Numbered from the stretch's first letter, positions 46,522-56,160 are shown. The stretch is DNA of 64,000 bases from Bifidobacterium catenulatum PV20-2 (GCF_000800455.1 NZ_CP007456.1:1-64000), one strand, 5' to 3'. The notes: a model not told the origin generated them from the sequence alone. Program-made: numbers and translations.

Positions 46522-48143
46522 GCTTGGCTCCCCTCTGACGTGTTGCCCGATGGGCTCGGTGTGCTCGGCATGTCAGATGCGCCGAACACATTCGATGGGG
46601 GAGCAGGGGGTGTGATTGGCATGCCTGCGACCGGCATTTCCGCGGAAATGATTTCCGTTGCTTGCGATTGCTGCATGGCGGCCGGTACGGCGACTTGCGG
46701 AACGTCTTGCGTGGCTGCTTGCGAAACAGCTTGCGATTGTGCATCGGATTGTGCAGAGGCGACGCTTCTGCTGGCGCGGCTCTGCTTGCGGGCGCGCAGC
46801 GCCTGCATCGCCTCGTATTGGAACGTGTCGCTATCGATATCGGATTCGGGTTTGTTCGCCGAGTTGGAAATCACCACTAAGAGTGCTGCCAACATGTAAT
46901 TCGCTATGAGTGAGGATCCGCCGGCGGCCATGTACGGAAGAGTCAAACCCGTAAGTGGTATGACTAACGTGATGCCTCCCACCACAGTGAACACCTGGAA
47001 GGCCATGGTGAACACGAGGCCCGATGCGAGAAGCTTGCCGAACCCATCCTTGATTTTCATCGCAGTGATCATCCCGGCGGCGATGATGAGCAAATAGAGC
47101 ATCAGAATGGCCATCAGGCCGGTGAGGCCCAGCTCTTCGCCAAGTGCCGCGTAGATGTAGTCGGAGTTGGCGATCGGAGTGAGCGACGGGTGACCTTGCC
47201 CAAGGCCGGTGCCCATCAAGCCGCCTGATGCCAGGCCGAAAATACCCGTGACGAGCTGGTATGAGCCGCCATACTCCTTGTTGTACTGTGCCGAGTCGAA
47301 CGGATGCAGCCAGGCGTCAACACGGGCGCCGACATGGCTGAAAATGTTGGCCGCCGCGAACGCGCCCACGGCGAACGCGATGAAACCAATCACAATCCAA
47401 CTGGTACGCCCCGTGGCCACATACAGCATGGAAACGAACATGGCGAAGAACATGAGCGACGTGCCCAAATCGTGCTGCACGACCAGCACGCCCATCGACA
47501 CGACCCACACCACGATGATCGGCCCCAGATCCTTGATGCGCGGCAACTGCAGGCCCAACACCTTCTTGCCGCCGACGGCCAGCTGGTCGCGGTGGTCATA
47601 TAGATAGGAGGCGAAGAAGAATGCGAGGAACAGCTTCGCGAATTCGCTTGGCTGGAACGATCCCAAACCAGGAATCTTCACCCAAATACGGGCGCCATAC
47701 TGTTCGGAACCGACCACCGGAAGCATCGGCGACAGCAGTAACACCAAACCGATCACCATGCTGACGTACGAGAACCGCCGCAGCACACGGTAATCCTTCA
47801 TGAAAATCACCAGCAGATTCGCCAAAACCAGCGCGATCGACAGCCAAAGCAACTGTTTGAACGCGACAGACGTGTTCAAATCCTGATCGATGCGGGCGAT
47901 CATCATGACGCCGGTGCCCGTCAGCACCATCACGCAGCACATGATCGCCTGGTTGGCGTACGGCTGGAACCGCAGCAGCAATCCCCAGGAAGTCAGGAAC
48001 AATGCGCCGATGAATGCGAGCATCCACAGGTAATTATGCGGAAAACCGCCGGTGGTGCGTTCGAACATCTGGAAGAACGCGACGCCGCAAATCAGCATGC
48101 TGAATAAGAGCAGGCCGAATTGTCTCAGACGGGTTGCCATCAT
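46518..48143 (-). CDS. rodA: FtsW/RodA/SpoVE family glycosyltransferase
   Basis: RodA polymerises glycan strands with a partner class B PBP, here PbpA. The 541-residue protein has about ten membrane helices and the motifs ARIWVKIPGLGSFQPSEFAKL and GLTLPYMAAGGSS. The C-terminal tail (about residues 440-541) is a long Gln/Ala/Ser/Pro-rich cytoplasmic extension. It overlaps pbpA and pstP by four bases each. Confidence 0.95.
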   Translation of the reverse strand: MMATRLRQFGLLLFSMLICGVAFFQMFERTTGGFPHNYLWMLAFIGALFLTSWGLLLRFQPYANQAIMCCVMVLTGTGVMMIARIDQDLNTSVAFKQLLWLSIALVLANLLVIFMKDYRVLRRFSYVSMVIGLVLLLSPMLPVVGSEQYGARIWVKIPGLGSFQPSEFAKLFLAFFFASYLYDHRDQLAVGGKKVLGLQLPRIKDLGPIIVVWVVSMGVLVVQHDLGTSLMFFAMFVSMLYVATGRTSWIVIGFIAFAVGAFAAANIFSHVGARVDAWLHPFDSAQYNKEYGGSYQLVTGIFGLASGGLMGTGLGQGHPSLTPIANSDYIYAALGEELGLTGLMAILMLYLLIIAAGMITAMKIKDGFGKLLASGLVFTMAFQVFTVVGGITLVIPLTGLTLPYMAAGGSSLIANYMLAALLVVISNSANKPESDIDSDTFQYEAMQALRARKQSRASRSVASAQSDAQSQAVSQAATQDVPQVAVPAAMQQSQATEIISAEMPVAGMPITPPAPPSNVFGASDMPSTPSPSGNTSEGSQA

Positions 48144-49765
48144 GACTGGTCACCGCCTGACTTGTCTGACGAAGCGTTGCCCGAATTACCTGATTTGCTT
48201 GACGATTTGTCGGAAGCCGTATCAGAGGATTTGCTTGACGACGTGCTATCGGATCCGCTGTTCGTCTTGTCTTGCTTCTTCTGCGCTTCGTCGTCCTGCT
48301 GCTGTTTCAGCTGCTTTTTGATCAGGCGCGTATGCGTTTTCGCCTCGCCGTACGTGTCGAAGGAAATGCCCTGCGCGAGCTGCTCCTGCCAACTTGGCGG
48401 CAGTTCGCTCGTCTTCATATTGGTGTCGGTGATGGCATGCGACAGCTGGAAGCCGAACAGGCTGGTCGGCACGCCTTGGAAAATCGACACTTCGCCGTTA
48501 TTGTCGCCGATATAGTACTTGGTTTGGCTCCAGCTGTAGGTTGCGAAAGCGCCGCCCGCCAGCCCCAGCAGTACTACGATGGCGACGATGATGGCGATCA
48601 CGCGATTGCGTCGGGTGCGTGATCGCTTCGTCTTGCGTTGCTCGATATGCTCGTTGCGGATGGCTTTGGCGACTTCCGGATCGTTTGGATCGGCGGAAAT
48701 ACGGCCGTCATCCTTTTGTACAACGGGGATTTCTCCGGTATCGGGATTGGTGCGGTCGCCGTTTTCCTCGCGTACCGTGGAGGGTTGTGCCACGCGCTGT
48801 TCCGGAGGATTGTCGTTTTCGCCGGGATTCTTGCCGTTGCGCAATGCCGCCGCACGGGCCGCCGGTGACTTCTTGCCTTCGCGTAGGGCGGGTGCGGATG
48901 CGACCGGCTCGTTGATGATGTCGGCGATCGGTTCGAGGCTTGCGCTGGCCGCGCCACCAACCAGCGGCGTCTGATGCGGCAGGTCGAACGTGTCCGCGTC
49001 GAGGGCGAGCGTCGCGTCGGCGATGACTGCGGTGACATTGTCGGTGCTGCCGGCACGAAGCGCCATCGAAACCAGCTGTTGAGCGCATTCTTCCTGATCG
49101 GAGCAGGTGGATAGCACCTCCTGCAACGTGGAATCCTCAAGCACTCCGCACAAGCCGTCGGAGCATAGCAGCCAACGGTCGGATGGATGCGCCTTGCGCA
49201 CGGCGATATCTGGGCGCGAATCGATATCGAAATCGCCCAAAACCCGCATTACGACATTGCGCTGCGGATGATTGCGCGCCTCGGACTCGCTGATGCGGCC
49301 GGTATCGATCAAATGCTGCACATAGCTGTGGTCGGACGTCATGCGGATCAAACGGCCATCATGCAGCAAATACGCGCGGGAATCGCCGATATGCGCCACA
49401 ACCCAATATCCCGCAACCAACGCGACGGAAGTGACGGTGGTGCCCATGCCCGCGAGGCGGCGTTCACGCTTCGCCTTGCCGACGATCGCGTCATGCGCGG
49501 CCATCACCGAGGTTTTCAGCATGCGGGCAATAATCTGGACATCACCCTGCACATTGTCTTGCTCGATGTGGGCCAGCGAACGGATGGCGATGGTGGAGGC
49601 GGTGTCGCCTCCCGCATGGCCTCCCATGCCGTCGCAGATGGCGATCAGATGCTCGCCTGCGAACGCGGAATCTTGGTTGTTGGAACGTACGGTACCCACG
49701 TCGGAAACGACGGTGGAATACATGAACAGCGGTTGTGAAGCGGGGGAAGTCGGCAAACGGGTCAC
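48140..49765 (-). CDS. pstP: PP2C-type serine/threonine phosphatase PstP
   Basis: PstP reverses PknA/PknB phosphorylation. The 541-residue protein has the PP2C motifs AICDGMGGHAGGD, GDSRAYLL and SDGLCG, a low-complexity linker, a membrane helix near residue 425-450 and a Ser/Asp/Lys-rich extracytoplasmic tail. I use GTG 49765, whose GTGA overlaps the fhaB stop and is in frame, matching the other overlaps of the operon. ATG 49723 is an alternative. The frame stays open to 49888 inside fhaB. Confidence 0.92.
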   Translation of the reverse strand: MTRLPTSPASQPLFMYSTVVSDVGTVRSNNQDSAFAGEHLIAICDGMGGHAGGDTASTIAIRSLAHIEQDNVQGDVQIIARMLKTSVMAAHDAIVGKAKRERRLAGMGTTVTSVALVAGYWVVAHIGDSRAYLLHDGRLIRMTSDHSYVQHLIDTGRISESEARNHPQRNVVMRVLGDFDIDSRPDIAVRKAHPSDRWLLCSDGLCGVLEDSTLQEVLSTCSDQEECAQQLVSMALRAGSTDNVTAVIADATLALDADTFDLPHQTPLVGGAASASLEPIADIINEPVASAPALREGKKSPAARAAALRNGKNPGENDNPPEQRVAQPSTVREENGDRTNPDTGEIPVVQKDDGRISADPNDPEVAKAIRNEHIEQRKTKRSRTRRNRVIAIIVAIVVLLGLAGGAFATYSWSQTKYYIGDNNGEVSIFQGVPTSLFGFQLSHAITDTNMKTSELPPSWQEQLAQGISFDTYGEAKTHTRLIKKQLKQQQDDEAQKKQDKTNSGSDSTSSSKSSDTASDKSSSKSGNSGNASSDKSGGDQS

Positions 49766-50277
49766 CTCAATTCGAAGGTGGTTGCGCCAATGCGTACGGG
49801 AACGCGCGATCCGAGGATCATCGGCGCGCTCAGACGCTGCTGGTTGACCACAGTGCCGTTGGTGGAACCTAGATCTTCGACGGCCCATTTGCCGGTGGCG
49901 GGATCCGTGTAGACGCGCGCATGATGGGACGAGACGAATTCGTCATCCAAGACCACGGTGTTCGATGCAGAACGACCAAGCGTGATGGTGTTGCCGGTCA
50001 GGGGGACGGAACTGCCGGCAAGAGGACCATCGATGATGACCAGCAAGGTGGGTTTAGCGCTTGATGTGGCGCTGACCACCGGCGCGGGGGCGGCCACGGG
50101 CGCTGGCGCTTCGACGGCCTTGCGCGCGCGACGCTCCTTACGGCGATGAGCCCGCGACTTGCGCGGGCTGAGCGTTTCCACATCCCTGTACAGCGAACGC
50201 ACTGTGCAGGCTACGAAGATCCAAAGCAGTACGAGGAAGCCGTACTTGAGGATCGCGAAAGTAAGTTCAGTGAGCAT
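49762..50277 (-). CDS. fhaB: FHA-domain protein FhaB
   Basis: FhaB binds phosphothreonine proteins such as those made by PknA/B. The 171-residue protein has an N-terminal membrane helix (about 6-26), a basic Arg/Lys patch, a Pro/Ala linker and a C-terminal FHA domain with LGRSASNTVVL, VSSHHARV and LGSTNGTVV. It starts at the ATG complementary to 50275-50277 and lies 27 bases after fhaA. Confidence 0.93.
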   Translation of the reverse strand: MLTELTFAILKYGFLVLLWIFVACTVRSLYRDVETLSPRKSRAHRRKERRARKAVEAPAPVAAPAPVVSATSSAKPTLLVIIDGPLAGSSVPLTGNTITLGRSASNTVVLDDEFVSSHHARVYTDPATGKWAVEDLGSTNGTVVNQQRLSAPMILGSRVPVRIGATTFELR

Positions 50278-50304
50278 AGAGGCAACTCCCGAGGTTGGGG
50301 TTGG

Positions 50305-51012
50305 TTACTCCTGATCCTGCGAAGAGGCCCAATACAGGATTCGGGTGCGGCCGATGGTGATGGTGTTGCCGTCGAGCAGCGTGGCCGCCTCGACATGGTG
50401 GCCTTCGACATACATGCCGTTGGTGGAGCCCAGATCGCGCGCGATGACGGTGCTGCCGTTGTCGGTGACGTCAATTTCCATATGGCGGCGGGAGATGCCC
50501 GGATCGTCGATCACGATGTCGCAGTCGGATCCGCGGCCGATGATGGTCTTGCTTTCCGTAAGCAGATACTGGTGCTCGCCGATCTCCAGCATCGGGCAAT
50601 CCTCGGTTTGCGCCTCGGTAGTGACGGGCACGGTGTTGCCCTGCACGGATTCGCTCGTCAGCTTGAAGTTGCTCTTGGTCAAGTCGAGGTCCTCTTCGAA
50701 GATCACCACGACCGGGCCTACGAACGCATAATGCTGGTCCTTCGCATACTGGGTGAGGTTGTCGGCCAGCTCGTTGGCCAGCGCCTCGGCACCCCAATCG
50801 ACGATGTTGTTGAAATCCGGTGTGCTGAGCTTAAAACGGTACTCGTTCGGCGCCACGGTGCGGTCTCGCGTGACGGGCATGGCCTCTTTATCAATCTCAC
50901 GTTCCAGCGCGCTGGAAAGGTCGACGGGCTGCAGGTCCTTGGACCCGAACTTGGCGAAAACCCCGTTGACGGCGCCTTCCACGCTCTTCTCAAATCGGTC
51001 GAGAACACTCAT
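50305..51012 (-). CDS. fhaA: FHA-domain protein FhaA (DUF3662)
   Basis: FhaA is a phosphothreonine-binding adaptor of cell-wall growth. The 235-residue protein has an N-terminal DUF3662 domain (about residues 1-125) and a C-terminal FHA domain with IGRGSDCDIVI, ISRRHMEI and LGSTNGMYV. AAAGGG precedes the ATG. It is the first gene of the fhaA-fhaB-pstP-rodA-pbpA-pknA-pknB unit. Confidence 0.94.
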   Translation of the reverse strand: MSVLDRFEKSVEGAVNGVFAKFGSKDLQPVDLSSALEREIDKEAMPVTRDRTVAPNEYRFKLSTPDFNNIVDWGAEALANELADNLTQYAKDQHYAFVGPVVVIFEEDLDLTKSNFKLTSESVQGNTVPVTTEAQTEDCPMLEIGEHQYLLTESKTIIGRGSDCDIVIDDPGISRRHMEIDVTDNGSTVIARDLGSTNGMYVEGHHVEAATLLDGNTITIGRTRILYWASSQDQE

Positions 51013-51224
51013 GCTTGTCCCTTTCTATCCTCACCCATCCTACGCGGTAGAGCGCCGAGCGCCAATTCGTAAGCCCTTTAATTGCAAAAATTTCATGCAC
51101 TATTTCGGTCTTTATACCACCTGGGGGGTATATGATTGTGGGTTTGTCACCATCATTTCGATTCCCATGCTGTGCGATGGATGTCTGTGGGAAAGGAGAT
51201 ATGGAATGGTGATAGGTTGGGAAT

Positions 51225-53672
51225 ATGACAGATGTGATTCGACAGTTTCCTCGTAAAAAAGCTCGTACATTGCGATTTTCCTGCGGAGCTCCGCGTGCCG
51301 CGCGTGTGATTGCAGACGGTTCCCGTGCATTGTTCCTGCGTTCCGATGGTCCGGAAGACACCGTCACCTCACTGTGGATGAGTGTGATCGACGAAAACGG
51401 CAACGCCAGCGAAATGCTGCTTGCCGATCCACGTACGCTGCTCGCCGATGCCGACGCCGAAGACGTTCCCGCTGAAGAACGGGCGCGTCGCGAACGTGCA
51501 CGCGAAGGCGGTTCCGGAATCGTCGGCTATTCCACCGACGCAAGCGGCAACCGCGTGACCTTCACCATCAACGGACAACTCTTCCTCACCGACATCGCAG
51601 CCGGCGTGACGCGAGCCATCGCCATAGAGGAAGACGAGCTCAAGCCGGTACTGAACCCGCGTATCAGCCCTGACGGGCAACATGTCATGTACACCACCGG
51701 CACCTATCTGGTGAATGTCGATCTTGCCGATACCGCTTTCGATACGGCTTCCGGTGACGACGATTGCGAGATCGGAGACGCGATTTCGGTAGTCGCTTCA
51801 ATCCCGCAAGACGGCGAATGGAAGATCGGCTTGGCGGAATTCGCAGCAGGCGAGGAAATGGACCGCTACGACGGCTTCTGGTGGTCTCCCGATTCCAAAT
51901 ATGTGCTGTTCGAAACCTACGACGAATCCCCGGAACCAATCTGGCATCTTTCAGACCCAGCTAATCCTGTGAATCCTGCACGATCCAACCGCTATCCGCA
52001 AGCATTGACCGCCAATGCCAACGTGCGACTGACCCTGCTGGAACTTGGCTTTGACAGCGACAACTGCTGCTACGGGGCAATCGCGAATGAGGTGCAGTGG
52101 GATCATGAAACTTACGAATATTTGGCCGCAGTCAGCTGGACGAGCGGGCATGAGCCGATCATCCTCGTGCAAGACCGACTCCAGCAGCACGATCAGGTGC
52201 TCGCCATCCACGTGGGCGAACCGATCGCTACCATGCGAGACGCGGAAAACGGATTCACCGACGATGAAGGCGATCAAGTCGAAACCTTCTCCATCGCCAT
52301 TCCCGAATATGCCGAAGGTGAACGCCCGGGCAGCACGCGCGTGCTCGAAAAACACAGCAACGCCTACTGGCTCGATCTGATCCACGGCACGCCCGCATTC
52401 ACGCCGAATGGACGCCTGATCTGCGCGATGAACGACATGGATGCCGACACGAACCGCCTTACCGTCGATGGTGTGCCCTTCACGCCGGCCGGACTGCAGG
52501 TGCGCGAAGTGCTCAATGTGACCGACGACGACGTGCTCTGCGTGGTACAGCGCACCCCCGAACTGTTGCCTGACGACAGCCTGCCATTCCTCTGGCAGTC
52601 CAACGCCGCCGATCATGACGCCCGCAGCTTCGACGTGGTGTCGATCCGCTATGACGGCACATGGGAACCCCTCACCTATGCGCCCGGCCAGTGGACCATG
52701 TCTCGCGCAGGCAACGGCTGCGTGGTGACCGGACGCGGCATGGATGATGTAACTGTGCAAATGCAGCATTGCATGAACATCGTCACAACCGACGAAAATG
52801 GTACAGACGTGGCGTCAATGGTGGTCTCACCAATCGAAAACCATGCCGAAACCCCCGGATTCACGCCGAACGTACACTTCACCCGACTAGGCGAACGTGG
52901 CCTGTACACGGCAATCGTGCTCCCCTCGGCTAGCAGCGAATACGCGCATGCCGACACTCTGCCGGTACTCATGAAGCCTTACGGCGGTCCCGGATTCCAG
53001 CAAGTCGTCGAAAACCAATCCTTCTACTGGGATGCGCAATGGTGGGCCGACCAAGGCTACATCGTGGTCACCGCCGACGGACGCGGCACCACCGGACGCG
53101 GGCCGAAATGGGACCGTGCCATCTACGAAACCATGAAATCCGTGACGCTCGAAGACCAAGTAGACGCCGTACGTGCGCTACCGGAAGCGTTGGCAACACT
53201 GGCCGCGCAAGAAAACAAGGAATCCTCGGAAACCACCATCCCGCAACCCGACCTCAACCGCGTAGCCATGATCGGCTGGTCGTACGGCGGATTCCTTTCC
53301 GCGCTCGCCGTGCTGGAAGCGCCGGAAACCTTCGCTGCGGCCTGCGCGGGCGCACCCCCGACCGACTGGACGCTGTACGACACGCACTACACCGAGCGTT
53401 ACCTCGGCCTCGACCCGGCCGTGTACGAACGTAACAGCATCATCGCCGACGCGCCGCAACTCGATCGCCCGCTCATGCTCATCCACGGATTCGCCGACGA
53501 CAATGTGACGATTGCGCACAGCCTACGCCTGAGCCAAGCGCTGATGGCGGCCGGACGCAAGCACACGTTCCTGCCGCTGACCGGCATCACGCATATGACC
53601 AACGACGAAACCGTCGCCGAAAATCTGCTGATCCTGCAGCGCGATTTCCTTGCCGAAGCGTTAGGGCGGTAG
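51225..53672 (+). CDS. S9 family (prolyl oligopeptidase-like) peptidase
   Basis: The 815-residue protein has an N-terminal beta-propeller part and a C-terminal alpha/beta-hydrolase domain with nucleophile in GWSYGG, Asp in HGFADDN and His in GITHM, the S9B/S9C layout of dipeptidyl-peptidase-like enzymes. No signal peptide is visible, so it is probably cytoplasmic and trims peptides. The start is ATG 51225; the ribosome site is weak. It is divergent from fhaA. Confidence 0.93.
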   Translation: MTDVIRQFPRKKARTLRFSCGAPRAARVIADGSRALFLRSDGPEDTVTSLWMSVIDENGNASEMLLADPRTLLADADAEDVPAEERARRERAREGGSGIVGYSTDASGNRVTFTINGQLFLTDIAAGVTRAIAIEEDELKPVLNPRISPDGQHVMYTTGTYLVNVDLADTAFDTASGDDDCEIGDAISVVASIPQDGEWKIGLAEFAAGEEMDRYDGFWWSPDSKYVLFETYDESPEPIWHLSDPANPVNPARSNRYPQALTANANVRLTLLELGFDSDNCCYGAIANEVQWDHETYEYLAAVSWTSGHEPIILVQDRLQQHDQVLAIHVGEPIATMRDAENGFTDDEGDQVETFSIAIPEYAEGERPGSTRVLEKHSNAYWLDLIHGTPAFTPNGRLICAMNDMDADTNRLTVDGVPFTPAGLQVREVLNVTDDDVLCVVQRTPELLPDDSLPFLWQSNAADHDARSFDVVSIRYDGTWEPLTYAPGQWTMSRAGNGCVVTGRGMDDVTVQMQHCMNIVTTDENGTDVASMVVSPIENHAETPGFTPNVHFTRLGERGLYTAIVLPSASSEYAHADTLPVLMKPYGGPGFQQVVENQSFYWDAQWWADQGYIVVTADGRGTTGRGPKWDRAIYETMKSVTLEDQVDAVRALPEALATLAAQENKESSETTIPQPDLNRVAMIGWSYGGFLSALAVLEAPETFAAACAGAPPTDWTLYDTHYTERYLGLDPAVYERNSIIADAPQLDRPLMLIHGFADDNVTIAHSLRLSQALMAAGRKHTFLPLTGITHMTNDETVAENLLILQRDFLAEALGR

Positions 53673-53997
53673 TGCTGCGCCGATAGCGCCGTAATGATAA
53701 CTGCAAAAACGCGAGCAAAAGCATCAAGCAAAAGCAAAACGCGTTCCCCTGCGACTCCCGGACTGCCAAGCATCCGAGCGTCGTGGGCGAACGCGTTCCC
53801 TTCTCGATTGCCAACATAAAACAGGCGAAAACGACTTCGCAAGCGAGGGGGTACCACATTTGTGTACCCTCCTCCAAAAAATGGGCTTGGAAAAGCCGAA
53901 AAACGCTAGGAATAGGCGAATAATAAGCAAAATCGAAACGTGAATCACGTCAGAAAACACACGAATCACATCAGATTTGCAATGGCAATATGCACGA
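53673..53997. other. Non-coding gap with two ACGCGTTCCC words
   Basis: I see no credible gene. The word ACGCGTTCCC occurs at 53739-53748 and 53791-53800, and a GGGTAC...GTACCC stem near 53850-53870 could act as a weak end signal for either neighbour. Nothing else stands out. Confidence 0.4.
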
Positions 53998-55269
53998 TCA
54001 CGCCTGCACTTGCTCAAACAATCCTGGCGAATCATCGATGACAGTCACCGGAATATACGCGAAAAGCGTCCAACTGCCGTCCTGCGTGGACGTGGTGAGC
54101 GTGCCCTGATGTGATTCAAGCTGCTTCTTGAACGAGGCAAGCCCATGACCGCCAGGAAGTTCGCCATCGTGCCAGTCGGCTCCGGCTATCCCTTCTTTCA
54201 TGGGATTGATTTGCGTGATTTCAATGGCATTCGGTCTAAGCATCACCGAAAGATCAACCTTGCTTCCCGGAGCGGCATGACGGGCGATATTCGCATAGAT
54301 TTCACGCAGCAGATTATTGGCGAGCCCGGCGGTTTCCCGCGATGCGCTCGGTTTGCCGCCCGCACAGTGCCGTATGGACGTGATTTCGAAGCCGAGTTTG
54401 CGCAAACGTCGGTCGCCGTCATCCATGGTGGTCTGCAGCAGATTGGCCAGCGCTTCGCCGTCAGCATCGCCGGGGATAATGGTGGTATCCATATTCAATT
54501 CGTCGATAACGCGATGCACGTTCGTCAGTGCGGAAAGAACATATTCGTTGATCTGACGCCAGTCTTCGGCGTCGGTTGCAGGGATTGCGCTGGTTGATAT
54601 GGCACAATCGGCAGAGTCGTTAGGATTGCCGGAGTTGCCGCCGATATGCCGTTGCGCCACAAACGCCGCCGCCGACAAATCGCTCGTCACCGCATCATGA
54701 ATGGCGTCGGCAATGCGTGCGCGGCTTTCCAACTCCTGCAACCGATTCTTGTTTTGCACCGCTTCAAAACGCTTCCGCGTCGTTTTCTCGCTCCAACTCA
54801 ACGCCCGGCCGAGCAGCAGTACCATGGCATACATGCTGATCATGGAGACAGGGTTAGTGCCTGGGCCAGGAGGCGAAATCAGCAGGATAGCAGCAACGTA
54901 ATATGTGAACAGCACTGCCGCGATAATGATGTTGGTACTGTACGCAAGCATGCCATAAGCGTAGAGATGCGTGGGAAGAGAATTACCCGAACTTGCGTAA
55001 GAGGTAAACAGATCGCCAGCGTAGGCAATCACAATAATCGCCACCGACATGCTTTTTGGAAACAATGGAGATAACACGAGAACTGCAACCAGCATCGCAA
55101 TCCAAACTACGCCAGATATGTCGGTAGGCGGTGCGTAACAAACTCCATATATGGTCCATGCGAGCACGATCAACATGATGGTAAAACGGATTGGATGCCA
55201 TAAATTCGGATGCAGCGTGCGCACACGATTCCGCCACGCAATGTACTGAATTGCAGGCTTAGAACGCAT
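53998..55269 (-). CDS. Histidine kinase, NarL-partner (HisKA_3) type
   Basis: The 423-residue sensor has about five membrane segments in residues 27-157, then a HisKA_3 dimerisation domain with phospho-acceptor His191 in IADAIHDAVTSDLS, and an HATPase domain with NNLLREIYANIARHA (N-box) and GHGLASFKKQL (G-box). The membrane part has no large external domain, which fits sensing a small ligand at or in the membrane. The gene overlaps the response-regulator stop by 11 bases (55259-55269). It is the third gene of a peptide-regulator-kinase operon. Confidence 0.92.
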   Translation of the reverse strand: MRSKPAIQYIAWRNRVRTLHPNLWHPIRFTIMLIVLAWTIYGVCYAPPTDISGVVWIAMLVAVLVLSPLFPKSMSVAIIVIAYAGDLFTSYASSGNSLPTHLYAYGMLAYSTNIIIAAVLFTYYVAAILLISPPGPGTNPVSMISMYAMVLLLGRALSWSEKTTRKRFEAVQNKNRLQELESRARIADAIHDAVTSDLSAAAFVAQRHIGGNSGNPNDSADCAISTSAIPATDAEDWRQINEYVLSALTNVHRVIDELNMDTTIIPGDADGEALANLLQTTMDDGDRRLRKLGFEITSIRHCAGGKPSASRETAGLANNLLREIYANIARHAAPGSKVDLSVMLRPNAIEITQINPMKEGIAGADWHDGELPGGHGLASFKKQLESHQGTLTTSTQDGSWTLFAYIPVTVIDDSPGLFEQVQA

Positions 55270-55915
55270 TGGACCTCACCCACAATGCCACTGCCTGACG
55301 CGAAGTCTTGCAGTTGAGTTTCCTTAAAATACTTTGCATATGCTTGCGGATGGTGGCTTCGGAAATCCCCAAACGCTCGGCAATCTCTCGATCAAGCATG
55401 CCCTCCGCACACAAAGAAATAATCTGCTCCTCACGAACAGTGAGCGTAGGCGCAGTCTCAGCCTCCCTACCAATACGCAAATTAGCCAACGCAGGCGGTT
55501 CAAACCCCTCCATCACCTCGCCATTGCACATACGCATAATAATCTGCGCCAACTGGTCGGCATTCTCCTTACCAACCAAACCCTGCGCACCAGCCTCCAC
55601 CAGTTTGTCCCGATAACTCTTGATGGAAAAACTCGTCGCACCAAGAATCGGCATACGCTTGCCCATCAAACGCAACCGACGACAAGTAGCAGGCCCCTGC
55701 AAACCCTCCATCGACATATCAAGAATCAACAAACTGACATTGCTGTTCGCATCCTGACAGCGTTCTATCGCCTCATCGCCAGAAGTCGCCGTCCACACCA
55801 CATACGCGGTCGGCACTTTGCTGGCGATGACGGCACTGAGCGAATCCAGCGCTCGCGGATCATTGTCGACCAGCGCGATGCGATGAATCTTAGGATGCTT
55901 TTCCGACGTGGTCAC
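55259..55915 (-). CDS. Response regulator, NarL/LuxR type
   Basis: The 218-residue regulator has a receiver domain with Asp17/Asp19 near the start and phospho-acceptor Asp66 in LILDMSM, and a C-terminal LuxR HTH (LTVREEQIISLCAEGMLDR...ISEATIRKHM). I use GTG 55915 (VTTSEKHPKIHRIALVDND), seven bases after the peptide-gene stop, with GGGAAAGGAAAG inside the end of that gene as ribosome site. A longer frame to 56026 exists but lacks a ribosome site. The regulator probably binds near the operon promoter. Confidence 0.9.
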   Translation of the reverse strand: MTTSEKHPKIHRIALVDNDPRALDSLSAVIASKVPTAYVVWTATSGDEAIERCQDANSNVSLLILDMSMEGLQGPATCRRLRLMGKRMPILGATSFSIKSYRDKLVEAGAQGLVGKENADQLAQIIMRMCNGEVMEGFEPPALANLRIGREAETAPTLTVREEQIISLCAEGMLDREIAERLGISEATIRKHMQSILRKLNCKTSRQAVALWVRSNAF

Positions 55916-55922
55916 TATGCGA

Positions 55923-56084
55923 TCACTTTCCTTTCCCACACAGCCATTGCAGCCATGTTGGACAGTTGGGATTCGCGGCAGTGGAGATATCGTCGTTGCC
56001 GTCAACGGGAGTTGCTGCATACGCATATGCTGGTGTGCTGGTGAGAGACAACGTCACCACCATCAGCAGTGAAACACATTTCAT
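55923..56084 (-). CDS. Small secreted peptide precursor, candidate pheromone
   Basis: A 53-residue product: basic Lys at position 2, a hydrophobic stretch (VSLLMVVTLSL), an AYAYA cleavage-like site at about residue 23, then a short acidic spacer and the tail NPNCPTWLQWLCGKGK. Two cysteines are seven residues apart and bracket two tryptophans; the end is cationic. GGAAG lies very close to the ATG, so the start is not perfect. The stop is seven bases from the response regulator start. Signal peptide and operon position suggest an exported ligand for the adjacent kinase; this is inference and I recognise no known family. Confidence 0.6.
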   Translation of the reverse strand: MKCVSLLMVVTLSLTSTPAYAYAATPVDGNDDISTAANPNCPTWLQWLCGKGK

Positions 56085-56139
56085 GCTTCCATAGTATGCG
56101 AGGATGACGCGCGGGGTGGCGATACAGTCGTGACGCACT

Positions 56140-56160
56140 GTTGATACATCGTTATACAAC
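56140..56160. promoter_or_regulatory. Imperfect dyad in the divergent promoter region
   Basis: GTTGATAC and TATACAAC are related as imperfect complements between the peptide gene (starting leftward at 56084) and the hydrolase gene (starting rightward at 56214). It is a plausible regulator site. Confidence 0.35.

Noticed and set aside
53724..54035. A 103-residue minus-strand frame after the S9 peptidase gene
   Set aside because: It overlaps the kinase end, has no ribosome site and an Arg/Cys-rich composition.
55926..56026. An extended response regulator starting at 56026
   Set aside because: The extra 37 residues overlap the peptide gene in another frame, have no ribosome site and are not receiver-like.
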